The notes beneath the pieces were generated by a model. That model made no database searches and had not been told where the DNA came from. It worked only from the letters and a program-made list of their open reading frames with translations. A DNA stretch of 64,000 nt from the NCBI RefSeq assembly GCF_004745955.1, contig NZ_SRLD01000009.1:1-64000 (forward strand), read 5' to 3'. The position numbers and the translations under genes are program-made. Numbering within the stretch: position 1 is the first letter of the stretch; every line of letters begins with the position of its first letter. Source of the stretch: Hymenobacter elongatus. Lineage in GTDB: Bacteria > Bacteroidota > Bacteroidia > Cytophagales > Hymenobacteraceae. This document shows positions 1-8,639 of this stretch, piece by piece.

Positions 1-54
1 CCTGCCGCGCCCCGGGGTGCTGACACGCCGCAGCCACGCGCGTGCGTAAATCCA

Positions 55-483
55 GTGAATAAGCTTGCATCCTGGGACTTACGACCAAACCTCGCCGTAA
101 GATACACCGTTCACGAATCTGCTATATGTATAATGGGTTGTGAGAAGGCTATTAAGGATATAGCACGCCCTAAATACTCAGGCGAATCACTCTATAGGGG
201 CATCTACTTTGGCCAAGGAACGGTGGCTGACCAAGTGCCACTGTTAACCACTAGTTCTCCCTCCATTACGGAAATGATTAAGAGTATGGGAAAAATGCGT
301 GAATTTATCAACATGCAGGATAAGATTGTCCTACAAATCGTATCTGATAATCCAAAGTTTTTCACAGTATTTAAGGAAAAAATACAAAGTTGGAATCAAG
401 TAGTAATTAAGAAAGTGTTGATAAATTCCACGATTACGACCTTACGCGCCGTGCAAAAATTGCCAGAATATAAAACTCATTAG
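55..483 (+). CDS. AT-rich hypothetical protein truncated by an IS
   Basis: I do not recognise this 142-residue product and assign no function. It is much more AT-rich than the genes around it, which suggests horizontal transfer. The GTG at 55 is only the first usable start: the frame is open back to base 1, so the gene may begin outside the window. The stop codon TAG at 481-483 is made by the first three bases of the IS element that begins at 481, so the natural C-terminus has been cut off. A likely remnant of the lost end is in the same frame beyond the IS, at 1525-1563. No signal peptide or membrane segment is evident. Coding is plausible, but the true start is unknown. Confidence 0.5.
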   Translation: MNKLASWDLRPNLAVRYTVHESAICIMGCEKAIKDIARPKYSGESLYRGIYFGQGTVADQVPLLTTSSPSITEMIKSMGKMREFINMQDKIVLQIVSDNPKFFTVFKEKIQSWNQVVIKKVLINSTITTLRAVQKLPEYKTH

Positions 484-1522
484 GAGTTACGCAGTTGGTG
501 GCTGGTTTTTAATTTAGGGCATGAATTCGCCAAAGATCAACGCCGAGGAATACATCCAGTTTTTGGTAGCGAGCCCGGTGGCGGTGAGCGGCACGGAAGC
601 CGCCCGCGTCCACGCCGGGCCGCTGGTGGCCCACGACGCCTACACGCGCCTGCTGCACCGGCTGGAGCCGGACGCGGCCACACTCTGGCAGGGAGCGCAG
701 GGCCTGGTTGCGCCCACAAGCGGGGTGTTGGTGCTCGACGACACGACGCTGGACAAGCCCTACGCCCGGCACATGGGCCTGGTCACGCGCCACTGGTCGG
801 GCAAGCACCACGCCCTGGTGCAGGGCATCAACCTGCTCACGCTCTTGTGGAGCGATGAGCAAGCCTTGGTGCCGGTGGAGTATCGCCTCTACGACAAGGC
901 CACCGACGAACTGAGCAAAAACGACCATTTCCAGCACCTGCTGCGCGCCGCCCAGCAGCGGGGCTTCGCCCCGGAGTGCGTCTTGTTCGACAGCTGGTAC
1001 GCCAGCCTGGCCAACCTCAAGCAGGTGCGCGCCTGCGGCTGGCCCTGGCTCACGCGCCTGAAGCGCAACCGGCGGGTGAACCCCGACGGGCAGGGCCTGC
1101 GCCCGCTGTGTGCCCTGGCCGAGGGCGGGCAGCGCGTCTGGCTCCAGGGCTACGGCTTTGTGCGCGTCTTCCGGTTCGCCGCCCCAGACGGCGGCACGGA
1201 GGGGGCCGAATACTGGGCCAGCAGCGACCCGGATCTGACCGAAGCCCAGCGCGCCCCACTGGCGGCCCTGGCCTGGGGCATCGAGCAGTACCACCGCGGC
1301 CTGAAGCAGTGCTGCGGGGTGGAAAAAGCCCAGGTGCGCGCCGCCAAAGCCCAGCGCAACCACATCGGCTGCGCCCTGCGGGCCTTTTTGCGCCTCGAAG
1401 CCCAGCGCCTGCAAACCGGCCGCAGCTGGTACGAGGCCAAAAAGCAACTCCTGCGCGAGGCTATTCTAACCTATTTGGGTAACCCCACTTACCTTTTGCA
1501 TCCAGCAACTGCGTAACTCCTA
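481..1522 (+). mobile_element. Insertion sequence with 20-bp terminal inverted repeats
   Basis: The left end 481-500 (TAGGAGTTACGCAGTTGGTG) and the reverse complement of the right end 1503-1522 match at 19 of 20 positions. They enclose a single transposase gene, giving an element of 1,042 bp. I could not find a clean target-site duplication: the flanks ACTCAT and CTATAA differ, although TATAAAA occurs near both sides. The GC-rich IS sits inside an AT-rich gene. The transposase stop codon lies within the right inverted repeat. Family by product: IS4/IS701-like DDE elements. Confidence 0.88.
521..1516 (+). CDS. DDE transposase (IS4/IS701-like)
   Basis: This 331-residue transposase would cut and rejoin the ends of the element that carries it. 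A DDE catalytic triad can be placed: D73 or D74 in VLVLDDTTLDKPY, D157 in VLFDSWYAS, and E255 in GIEQYHRGLKQC. The last matches the Y-x2-R-x3-K type signature of IS4-like enzymes. Length and the single-ORF layout fit IS4/IS701 relatives. The gene starts 40 bp inside the left inverted repeat and its stop (TAA, 1514-1516) lies inside the right one. The frame is intact with no frameshift, so the element may still be active. The exact family is uncertain without a database comparison. Confidence 0.88.
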   Translation: MNSPKINAEEYIQFLVASPVAVSGTEAARVHAGPLVAHDAYTRLLHRLEPDAATLWQGAQGLVAPTSGVLVLDDTTLDKPYARHMGLVTRHWSGKHHALVQGINLLTLLWSDEQALVPVEYRLYDKATDELSKNDHFQHLLRAAQQRGFAPECVLFDSWYASLANLKQVRACGWPWLTRLKRNRRVNPDGQGLRPLCALAEGGQRVWLQGYGFVRVFRFAAPDGGTEGAEYWASSDPDLTEAQRAPLAALAWGIEQYHRGLKQCCGVEKAQVRAAKAQRNHIGCALRAFLRLEAQRLQTGRSWYEAKKQLLREAILTYLGNPTYLLHPATA

Positions 1523-1563
1523 CTATAAAAGAAGGTGCATTAGGAAAGCATCAAAAAGTGTAG
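1523..1563 (+). pseudogene. Probable 3' remnant of the IS-interrupted gene
   Basis: Just beyond the IS, an AT-rich stretch reads in the same frame as the gene at 55-483 for 12 codons (from ATA at 1525, ending KHQKV) and stops at TAG 1561-1563, immediately before a hairpin. Base composition and position suggest the original C-terminus of the interrupted gene. This is inference from a very short segment. Confidence 0.35.
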
Positions 1564-1624
1564 GGCATCGAGTTAAGCCTAGCGCCTGATGATTATGATT
1601 ATTAATGCCCCGCACTTTTTGATG
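1549..1624 (+). terminator. Long hairpin after the interrupted gene
   Basis: Arms 1549-1568 and 1605-1624 pair at 18 of 20 positions around a 36-base loop. The left arm begins CATCAAAAAGTG and the right arm ends CACTTTTTGATG, so a T-run lies in each orientation. It overlaps the putative original stop codon of the AT-rich gene. It probably terminates transcription, but the large loop makes it unlike the compact terminators elsewhere in the window. Confidence 0.45.
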
Positions 1625-1657
1625 TTCTCCGGTTTATGCCTGGCACAACGCACAAAA

Positions 1658-1683
1658 AAGCACTGGCCAACCGGCCAGCGCTT
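1658..1683 (-). terminator. Terminator of the HD/Pycsar-effector-like gene
   Basis: Compact stem AAGCACTGGCC / GGCCAGCGCTT with an AACC loop and one mismatched pair. On the + strand it is preceded by a run of six A, which reads as a U-tract on the minus strand. It lies about 70 bp past the stop of the leftward gene ending at 1753. Confidence 0.6.
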
Positions 1684-1752
1684 CTATGAAAGAGTTGGGT
1701 AAGGACAAGCTACTTGCGGGGCGGGGCTTTTTGGCCACTTGGCGCTTCCCGG

Positions 1753-2979
1753 CTAAGACTTATACAGCAGCACGATGCCAAACGACAGCGCGGTCAGGAT
1801 GAGGCCCACCATGAAAATGGTGTAGCTCACGCGCAGCAGCCGATACTTGCGCGAAAGCACCTCGCCCAGGTAATAGATATCGGTTACCATGTTGGTATAG
1901 AGGTTGTCTTTGTTGCGCATCAGGCCCGTCATGCCACTCTGGAAGTCGTCGAGGCTGAGCTTGGTGAAGTTGCCGAAAAACAGCAGGTTCACGCGGCGGT
2001 TGGTGGCTACCTGCGGGCTTTTCTTGAGCCACTTAAAGCTCGTCACGTCGGGCTGAGCTGAAAGAATGGCCGACACCACCGAGCATAGCGCCGTGGCCAG
2101 CAGTAGGCCCATGGGCACCGTCAGAATGGGGTTGCGGGTGAAAGCCGGCCCCACGGAGGTAGACTTGGCCCCCAGATAAGTAATGATAACCGACATAATC
2201 ACCGCGTTCAGGCTGATCATCATGCTGGCCTTCTTATCGGCCATGTCCGAGAGCTTGATGTGGTTGCTGTAGGTGGTGCGAAACATGGTTTCGACGCCCC
2301 GCTTGCCTTCGGCGAAGTTGCCCTTCTCTTCCTGGTCGCGCTTTTTCTGCTTCTTCTCGGTTTTCTTCAGCAGCTTGCGCTGGTCCTTGATGTTCTCCTT
2401 GAACTGCTCCTTGTAGCGGTCTTTGGCGGCATCGGTCAGGTACTTGGACGACATCAGGAAGTTGAGCTGGCTCTCGGCCCACTCCACACTGCCGTACGAC
2501 TTGCCCAGCACCGTTTCCCACTCGGCCCGCAGCAGCTCGCCGTTGGCAAAAAACTCCTCCCGGCCCATGGTGCTCATGTCGGCATCCACCAGCAGCTGCT
2601 GCAGGTCCGTTTTCGCTGTTTCGTCGCGGTGCGTAGCCTTGATGGTTTCCGTAATGACCTCGATCCGGTCGGCGGGGTAGCCCTGGGCCTGCAGCCACTG
2701 CTCGGCCAGGGCCATGCTGCGGTACTCGTGCCCGTCGTAGACTTCGGTGTAGCCCGCGTCGTGAAACCAGGCCGCCAGCACCAGCGCCTCCAGATCTTCG
2801 GTGCTCAGGCTGCTGGCCTCGCCCAGCGCTTTGGCTTCTTTGGCGGTGGCGGCAGTATGCTTAAAGGAGTGATAAACGAGGGTTTTGGGCAGCTTTTCCT
2901 CGAAGAGGGTCGTAATATGCGCTTTGGCCTTCTTCAGAATTTCGGCTTTGGCCGGTTTAAGAGTCTCAGTGGTTTCCAT
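1753..2979 (-). CDS. HD-domain membrane protein of the Pycsar-effector type
   Basis: The 408-residue protein has an N-terminal HD phosphohydrolase-like domain (about 20-180) with H37/H41, the H73-D74 pair in WFHDAGY, H117, and D132/D134 in VDADMS. A lysine-rich coiled linker follows (about 190-225). The C-terminal region has membrane segments at about 252-270, 287-307 and 383-405. The motif ADKKASMMISLNAV before the first helix is typical, to my recollection, of the Pycsar effector family (DUF5706). In Pycsar systems such membrane proteins respond to cyclic CMP or UMP and damage the membrane during phage infection. No pyrimidine cyclase gene is adjacent, so a defence role is not shown; it may be a stand-alone housekeeping relative. 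ATG at 2977-2979 is preferred over an upstream extension lacking domain content. Convergent hairpins lie downstream. Confidence 0.75.
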   Translation of the reverse strand: METTETLKPAKAEILKKAKAHITTLFEEKLPKTLVYHSFKHTAATAKEAKALGEASSLSTEDLEALVLAAWFHDAGYTEVYDGHEYRSMALAEQWLQAQGYPADRIEVITETIKATHRDETAKTDLQQLLVDADMSTMGREEFFANGELLRAEWETVLGKSYGSVEWAESQLNFLMSSKYLTDAAKDRYKEQFKENIKDQRKLLKKTEKKQKKRDQEEKGNFAEGKRGVETMFRTTYSNHIKLSDMADKKASMMISLNAVIMSVIITYLGAKSTSVGPAFTRNPILTVPMGLLLATALCSVVSAILSAQPDVTSFKWLKKSPQVATNRRVNLLFFGNFTKLSLDDFQSGMTGLMRNKDNLYTNMVTDIYYLGEVLSRKYRLLRVSYTIFMVGLILTALSFGIVLLYKS

Positions 2980-3237
2980 GCGGAGGGAAGTAGAATGGAG
3001 CAGGCGGCAGTAGGTACCCAACCCCTAACCGGCTTAGAACGCGAATCGCGAAGCGAAGTTTTTGCCGGGGTCAAGCCCAACCGTGACCGGGTAGATTGCG
3101 TAGGGCTGCGCACGGCCCACCATCACCCGATGTGCGGGACCGTATGCACCAGAGTATAGCTTTTTTTGCGTTAACTACCCCGCCCGCTTCTCTGTTTCCA
3201 TATCTCCCCCGCTGCTTTTACGTTCATTGCTTCTAAC

Positions 3238-6200
3238 ATGAGAATACCTTTTCTGCTTTGCTGCTTGCTGCTAGTGCTAAGTGGCCGAGATGCTGCCTTT
3301 GCCCAAAAATCTCAAACTGCCCATACCACCCGCCCCAACTACAACAAGGGCGCGGAAAACTGGGAGAGCAAAACTCCGCCCGACAGCAACCGCATCCGCT
3401 ATTCCATCTTCCTGATCGGCGACGTCGGCAAGCCTGTTCCGACCGCCGACGGGGGCGAGCCGTCGCTGAACTTCATGCGGCGCGAGATTCTGAAGGCGGG
3501 CTCCAAGAGTACCACTGTATACCTCGGCGATAATATCTACGAGTATGGCATGCCCCGCCAGGGTGCCTACGACCGCAAAGCCTCCGAGGAGCGCATGGTG
3601 GCCCAGCTCGAAGTGCTGCGCGGCTACGCCGGCGAGAAATACATGATTCCGGGCAACCACGACTGGAAACAGGGCCTGACGGGCAGCGTGGAGCAGGTGA
3701 ACCGCGAGCAGACCTTCGTGGAGGACTACCTGACCAGCGATTCGGCGGCTTTCGCCAACCCCGGCGACTTTTTCATTCCGCGCAATGCCTGCCCCGGCCC
3801 CTTCGAGGTGCGCTTGCAGGATGATATTCTGATGATTGCCATCAACTCGCAGTGGTTTCTGCAAACCAGCGGCGAGCGGCCCTATGGCTCGAACAGCGGC
3901 TGCGGCGTAGCCAACGAAACCGATTTCTTCACCCAAATCGAAGATATCATTCAGCGTAACCAGAACCGTAACATCATGGTCATTGCGCATCATCCGCTGT
4001 TTTCGGATGGTATTCACGGTGGCTATTTCACCCTGGCCGACCATTTCTTCCCGCTCTCGATTGTCTATAAATACGCGTTTCTGCCCTTACCCATCATTGG
4101 CTCGGTGTATCCCTTTGCCCGCAAATACGGCGGCGTAAGCCAGGATATTCCGCACCCGCTGTACCAGGCCTACAAAAAGGGCCTGATGGAGATTTTTGAT
4201 AAGTATCCCAACATCATCTACGCGGCCGGCCACGAGCACAATCTGCAGTATTTTAAGATTGGGGCCACGCATGAAATCGTGAGCGGCTCGGGCTGCAAAA
4301 CGCAGCACGTGCGCCCCGGCAGCAGCGGTGAAGCCGTTTTCTCGGACAAGGAGAAGGGGTTTGCCCGCGTCAATTACTATGACAACGGCGAGGTCTGGAC
4401 CGAATACTGGATTCCGAACGACAAGGGCGAAACCGGCCGTCTGGTGTTCCGCACGCCGCTCTATGCCAAGGAAACCAAGGAAGTAGCCGAAATTAAGCAG
4501 GAGAAAAACATCAAGCGCCCCAACTTCCAGGACAGCACCATTACGCTGGCCGTAAACCCGGACTACGACAAGCGGGGCCGGTTCCACCGCTTCCTGTTTG
4601 GCGAGCATTACCGCAAGGAGTGGGCCACGGCCGTGCAGATGCCGGTGCTGGATTTGGCGACCGAGCGCGGCGGCCTGGAACCCTACCAAATCGGGGGCGG
4701 CAAGCAAACGGCTTCGCTGAAAGTCCGCAACGAGGAAGGCCGCAACTACACGCTGCGGGGGCTGAACAAGGACCCCGCAGCCGTGTTGCCGGAAGCCCTG
4801 CGCGAGGGCGCGGCCAAGGATATTCTGCAGGACCAGATTTCGGCCCAGCACCCGTTCGGGGCCTTTCCGGTGGCTTCGCTGGGTACCACGGCCGGTATTC
4901 TGCACACCAACCCCCGGCCGGTCTATATTCCCCAAGACCCCTTGCTGGGCCAGTACTACGAGCGGTTTTCGAACACGCCGGCTATGATTGAGGAGGACGC
5001 CAAGGACGACCAGAGCAACGTGGCGTCGTTGGGCAATGCTAAAAACCTGGTGGGCACCGACAAAGTGCTGGAGCGCTTGGAGGAAGACAACGACAACCGG
5101 GTCAACGAAAAAGCCTTTGCCCGCTCCCGCCTCTTCGATATGTGGATCGGCGACTGGGACCGGCACGAGGACCAGTGGCGCTGGGCCGAAACCAAGGACA
5201 AGGACGGTGACCGGAAATTTGTGGCCGTGCCCGAAGACCGCGACATTGCCTTCTTTAAAGGTGATGGGCTGCTGCCCTACCTAGCCAGCCGCAAGTGGGC
5301 CATCCGCAACTTCCAGAACTTCGGCTACGACTACGCCGACTACAAAGGCCTCAACCTGACGGCGCTGGCCAACGACCGGGTGTTCCTGGCTTCTGTAACC
5401 AAGGAGGACTGGATAAAGACGGCCGAGAAAATGAAAGCCGACCTGACCGATGCGGAGATTGAAAAGGCCTTCCGCACCCAGTGGCCCAAGGAAATCTTTG
5501 ACCTGAACGGTCCCGAAATCATTGCCAAGCTGAAAAGCCGCCGCGACCTGCTGCCCCAGCTGGCCGCCGACTACTATGCCACGCTCAACAACATCGTGGA
5601 AGTAAAGGGCAGCTCGAAGCGCGAGCAGTTTGAAGTAGAGCGCCTGGCCGGCAACAAAACCCGCGTCAAGGTGACCAAGATCACCAAGGAAGGGAAGCGG
5701 TCGAAAACGCTTTTCGACAAGACCTTCGACAAGGACACCAAGGAAATTCGCCTCTACGGCTTCTCCGGCAACGACGTCTACAACGTGTCGGGTACGGCTG
5801 GCGGCGGCTCGCTGCTGCGCATCATCGGCGGCACCGATCGGGACTCCATCACCGACAACTCTAGTGTGGGTGGGCTGGGCCACAAAACCCAGATCTATGA
5901 CGCCGACACCGGCAACGTCATCAAGGCTGGCAAGGAAGTGCGCCTACGCCTGGCACCCGGCATCGACGTGAGCCAGTACGATACGCACCCCCGCACCGAC
6001 CGCAAGGACTACAACCTGACCTATTTCGGCCCGGCCCTATATTTCGGCTATAACATTGATGACCGGGTCTTTGTGGGCGGCGGCGCTACCTACCGCACCT
6101 ACGGCTTCCGCAAGTCGCCGTACTCGACCGAGCAGACGCTGGCGGCCAACTATTCGCCTTCGCAGCGCGCGTATAATGTGCGCTACCTGGGGCATTTCGT

Positions 6201-7128
6201 GGACGTCATCGGCAAGTATGACCTGCGGATGACGGCGCAGCTTTATGGCCCGCAGCTGCTCTACAATTACTTTGGTGAGGGCAACAACTCACGCAACGAG
6301 CTGATTGGCTCCGACGAGCAGGTGCGCAACCGCGACATCAACGATACATACCGGGTGCGATTCTCGCGCCTCTACGTGTCGCCGGTGCTGGAGCAGGATG
6401 TATTCAGCTTCCTCAAAATCGGGGTCGGCCCGCAGTACGACCAGTTCCGGGTCGAAGGCAGCGCCATCGGCAGTGAAATCGCCAAGGGCCTTGATGACAA
6501 CAAAAATGGCGTGAGCGGCGCAGGGCTCGGCGTTCGGGGCTCCGACTTTCAGCTCAACCGCTACCTCGGGGGCCGGGCTTATCTGAACATCGACGCGGCC
6601 AGCTCGCCCAAAAATCCGCGCATTGGCTTGCGCTGGTATAATGAGGTGCAGCAGAACTACCAGCTGAACGCCGAGCAGCTGCGCTATGGTCGTATCACGT
6701 CGGAGTTTCGCTTCTACCTGAGCCCCAATTTCCCCTTCCAGCTCACCTGGGCCGGCCGCGTTGGCGCTGCCCGCAACTGGGGCGACTACCGCTTCTACCA
6801 GGCCAATGCCCTGGGCGGCACCACCAACCTGCGCGGCTACCGCCGCACCCGCTACGCGGGCCGCAGCACGGTGTATGCCAACGCCGAGGCGCGCCTGCAG
6901 CTCTTCTCCTTCAATGCCTACCTCGTACCCGGCAAGTTTGGCATCCTGGGGCTGGCCGATGCTGGCCGCGTGTACTCGTCTTATGATACGCGCACGGGTA
7001 TCGATGCCTTTCACACCGGCTTTGGCGGGGGTGTTTGGGTCGATGTGCTGAAGCAGGCCGTTATCAATGCCACCTACTCGGTGGGCGAGGAAAAGCTGGT
7101 CTTCGTCGGCTTCGACTTCCTGTTTTAG
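3238..7128 (+). CDS. Metallophosphoesterase fused to an outer-membrane barrel
   Basis: This 1,296-residue protein begins with a signal peptide (cleavage near AFAQ, residue 23). A calcineurin-like phosphoesterase domain follows (about 55-345) with all metal-binding motifs: GDVG 61-64, GDN 97-99, GNHD 140-143, HH 252-253 and GHEH 332-335. A middle region (about 350-850) of unknown fold includes a WIGDWDRHEDQW segment. The C-terminal third is a surface-antigen (Omp85/BamA-like) barrel with the GGTTNLRGYRRTRY signature and a terminal phenylalanine. It should sit in the outer membrane and hydrolyse a phosphomonoester or diester, substrate unknown. Such fusions recur in Bacteroidota. ATG at 3238 gives a clean signal peptide. 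A strong hairpin follows at 7139. Confidence 0.85.
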   Translation: MRIPFLLCCLLLVLSGRDAAFAQKSQTAHTTRPNYNKGAENWESKTPPDSNRIRYSIFLIGDVGKPVPTADGGEPSLNFMRREILKAGSKSTTVYLGDNIYEYGMPRQGAYDRKASEERMVAQLEVLRGYAGEKYMIPGNHDWKQGLTGSVEQVNREQTFVEDYLTSDSAAFANPGDFFIPRNACPGPFEVRLQDDILMIAINSQWFLQTSGERPYGSNSGCGVANETDFFTQIEDIIQRNQNRNIMVIAHHPLFSDGIHGGYFTLADHFFPLSIVYKYAFLPLPIIGSVYPFARKYGGVSQDIPHPLYQAYKKGLMEIFDKYPNIIYAAGHEHNLQYFKIGATHEIVSGSGCKTQHVRPGSSGEAVFSDKEKGFARVNYYDNGEVWTEYWIPNDKGETGRLVFRTPLYAKETKEVAEIKQEKNIKRPNFQDSTITLAVNPDYDKRGRFHRFLFGEHYRKEWATAVQMPVLDLATERGGLEPYQIGGGKQTASLKVRNEEGRNYTLRGLNKDPAAVLPEALREGAAKDILQDQISAQHPFGAFPVASLGTTAGILHTNPRPVYIPQDPLLGQYYERFSNTPAMIEEDAKDDQSNVASLGNAKNLVGTDKVLERLEEDNDNRVNEKAFARSRLFDMWIGDWDRHEDQWRWAETKDKDGDRKFVAVPEDRDIAFFKGDGLLPYLASRKWAIRNFQNFGYDYADYKGLNLTALANDRVFLASVTKEDWIKTAEKMKADLTDAEIEKAFRTQWPKEIFDLNGPEIIAKLKSRRDLLPQLAADYYATLNNIVEVKGSSKREQFEVERLAGNKTRVKVTKITKEGKRSKTLFDKTFDKDTKEIRLYGFSGNDVYNVSGTAGGGSLLRIIGGTDRDSITDNSSVGGLGHKTQIYDADTGNVIKAGKEVRLRLAPGIDVSQYDTHPRTDRKDYNLTYFGPALYFGYNIDDRVFVGGGATYRTYGFRKSPYSTEQTLAANYSPSQRAYNVRYLGHFVDVIGKYDLRMTAQLYGPQLLYNYFGEGNNSRNELIGSDEQVRNRDINDTYRVRFSRLYVSPVLEQDVFSFLKIGVGPQYDQFRVEGSAIGSEIAKGLDDNKNGVSGAGLGVRGSDFQLNRYLGGRAYLNIDAASSPKNPRIGLRWYNEVQQNYQLNAEQLRYGRITSEFRFYLSPNFPFQLTWAGRVGAARNWGDYRFYQANALGGTTNLRGYRRTRYAGRSTVYANAEARLQLFSFNAYLVPGKFGILGLADAGRVYSSYDTRTGIDAFHTGFGGGVWVDVLKQAVINATYSVGEEKLVFVGFDFLF

Positions 7129-7138
7129 CCCCGCCCGC

Positions 7139-7203
7139 TGCCACCGGAAAGGCCCCGCGCCGCTTGCCCGAGGGCCTGCTGGCACGGGGCCTTTCCGGTG
7201 GCA
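7139..7203 (+). terminator. 19-bp perfect hairpin after the phosphoesterase gene
   Basis: Arms 7139-7157 and 7185-7203 (TGCCACCGGAAAGGCCCCG and its complement) pair perfectly across a 27-base loop, 10 bp after the stop. No T-run follows, so it may act mainly as an mRNA-stabilising or rho-independent-like 3' end. Confidence 0.6.
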
Positions 7204-7312
7204 CTGACCTCAGATTGACAAGCCAATCTTTCGTTCATCCTTTTTCCGGCCAACCCCGTTTAGAACCGGGTGTTCCTGTAGTCGGAAACGCTTCCCGCTT
7301 TTGGTAATTTTC

Positions 7313-8425
7313 ATGAAGATTCGTTTCGTTTTGCCGGTTTCGTCTTGGGGGCATCGCTCACTGCTTGTTGCCAGCCTAAGTACGCTGGCTCTCACGGCCA
7401 CCGCCCAAGTCAAGCCTTCTTCGCCCGTATTCCCGGCCCCGGCTGCTCAGGCCGGCGACACCACCGCCTCGGGAGCAGTCGATAACCAGCAGTTTGCCAC
7501 GCCCTCGGTGGTGGGCATGGGTCCCAGCAAGGGCCTTGTATTTCGCTACGAGCGGGTGCCTCAGTTCAACGTGTCGTCTTCCGGGCAGGCTGTGGGCTTG
7601 ACGGACTACAGCTCCCAGGCTACCAAAAACGCCCGCTTCATGGTGAAGGGCTACATTCCGATGCTCAACCATCCTCACCTCAAGCTGATTCTGGGGGTGA
7701 ACTACGAGCGGGAGGAGTTTAAATTCCGGGAACGGCCTGCCGGCTACGAGCTCTACGACAACATTGAGGACAAAGGCCTGAAAACTCTGGGTGCCCAGCT
7801 AGCCGTTATCCGGCCCGTGAATGCCGTGAACTGGTACATTTTTCGGGTGAAGGGCGAGTTGAGCGGCGACTACACGTCCCAGGAGCTGAGCGTGCGCGAC
7901 TACCTGCGCGTGTCATCTGAGTTTCTGTATGGCTGGAAGCGCAGCCCCACGTTTTCTTGGGGCCTGGGGGTGCAGCTGGGCTACACGTTTGGGCGCTTTA
8001 GCCCCTATCCGGCCTTGCTCTACAACCGTACCTTCAACCAGCGCTGGGGAGTGGAGGCGCTGTTTCCGGCCCGCGTCACGGCCCGCTACAACGCCTCGCC
8101 CCGCTCGCTGTTCTACGCCGGCTATTCCGTCGATGGCCTCAACTATATCGTGAAGCTGCGCAAACCCTTGCGCTATGAGGGTGCAAACCTGAACTCCCTG
8201 GAGCTGCGCGAAACCGAGGTGAAGCTGCGCGGCCGCTGGGAGCGGGAGATTTACGACTTCCTTTGGTTTGGGGCTGAAGCTGGCTACCGCTACAACTACG
8301 CCTTCGACGCTTTCGACCGCACCAACAACAACCGCATCAAAATCATTGACAGCAAGCTGGCCGGCGCGCCCTACGCCAGCCTTGAGCTCTTCATTGTGCC
8401 CCCACGCAAGTTGCTGAAGCGGTAA
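7313..8425 (+). CDS. Probable outer-membrane beta-barrel protein (DUF6268-like)
   Basis: The 370-residue product has an N-terminal signal peptide ending near TATAQ and then alternating aromatic/polar strands consistent with an outer-membrane barrel, such as FKFRERPAGYELYDN and FLWFGAEAGYRYNYAF. It resembles the DUF6268 group of Bacteroidota outer-membrane proteins, from memory only. ATG at 7313 is chosen over an in-frame TTG at 7301 because it starts directly with MKIRF and the signal peptide. It follows the phosphoesterase gene by 184 bp, with a hairpin between, so it is probably a separate unit. Substrate or role unknown. It ends in a convergent arrangement with the STAS-like gene, separated by a strong hairpin. 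Confidence 0.65.
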   Translation: MKIRFVLPVSSWGHRSLLVASLSTLALTATAQVKPSSPVFPAPAAQAGDTTASGAVDNQQFATPSVVGMGPSKGLVFRYERVPQFNVSSSGQAVGLTDYSSQATKNARFMVKGYIPMLNHPHLKLILGVNYEREEFKFRERPAGYELYDNIEDKGLKTLGAQLAVIRPVNAVNWYIFRVKGELSGDYTSQELSVRDYLRVSSEFLYGWKRSPTFSWGLGVQLGYTFGRFSPYPALLYNRTFNQRWGVEALFPARVTARYNASPRSLFYAGYSVDGLNYIVKLRKPLRYEGANLNSLELRETEVKLRGRWEREIYDFLWFGAEAGYRYNYAFDAFDRTNNNRIKIIDSKLAGAPYASLELFIVPPRKLLKR

Positions 8426-8503
8426 TTGGTAATTGGCTGCAGAACGGAATAAAGCTCTGCTTCATAGAAGGTCAATTCCTGAATGTGCTCCTGCGGCAAG
8501 TAG

Positions 8504-8564
8504 TTGCTCTACAAAGGCCCGCTCGGTAAGGATACTCCTTGCCAAGCGGGCCTTTGTAGAGCAA
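8504..8564. terminator. Bidirectional terminator between convergent genes
   Basis: Arms 8504-8523 and 8545-8564 (TTGCTCTACAAAGGCCCGCT and its complement) are perfectly complementary over 20 bp around a 21-base loop. It lies between the rightward gene ending at 8425 and the leftward gene ending at 8640. Confidence 0.65.
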
Positions 8565-8639
8565 AATTGTTTTATGTGGACTCGATCTGGAGAGCCAACC
8601 GACCAAACTTCAACCTTGCCAAGTCAATTTTGGGCCGGC

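Noticed and set aside
509..1447. A 312-codon frame antisense to the transposase
   Set aside because: The transposase frame has the DDE residues and lies correctly within the inverted repeats; the antisense frame has no features.
471..1532. Target-site duplication of the IS
   Set aside because: TATAAAA occurs near both ends, but not directly against the inverted repeats, and the adjacent flanks differ, so no duplication is claimed.
1549..1624. Integron attC-like site (a GTTAAGC heptamer lies in the loop)
   Set aside because: The paired RYYYAAC site in the right place is missing and the palindrome lies outside the heptamer; there is no integrase. A simple hairpin explains it.
4087..5166. A 359-codon minus-strand frame inside the phosphoesterase gene
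   Set aside because: Shadow of a gene with all catalytic motifs intact.
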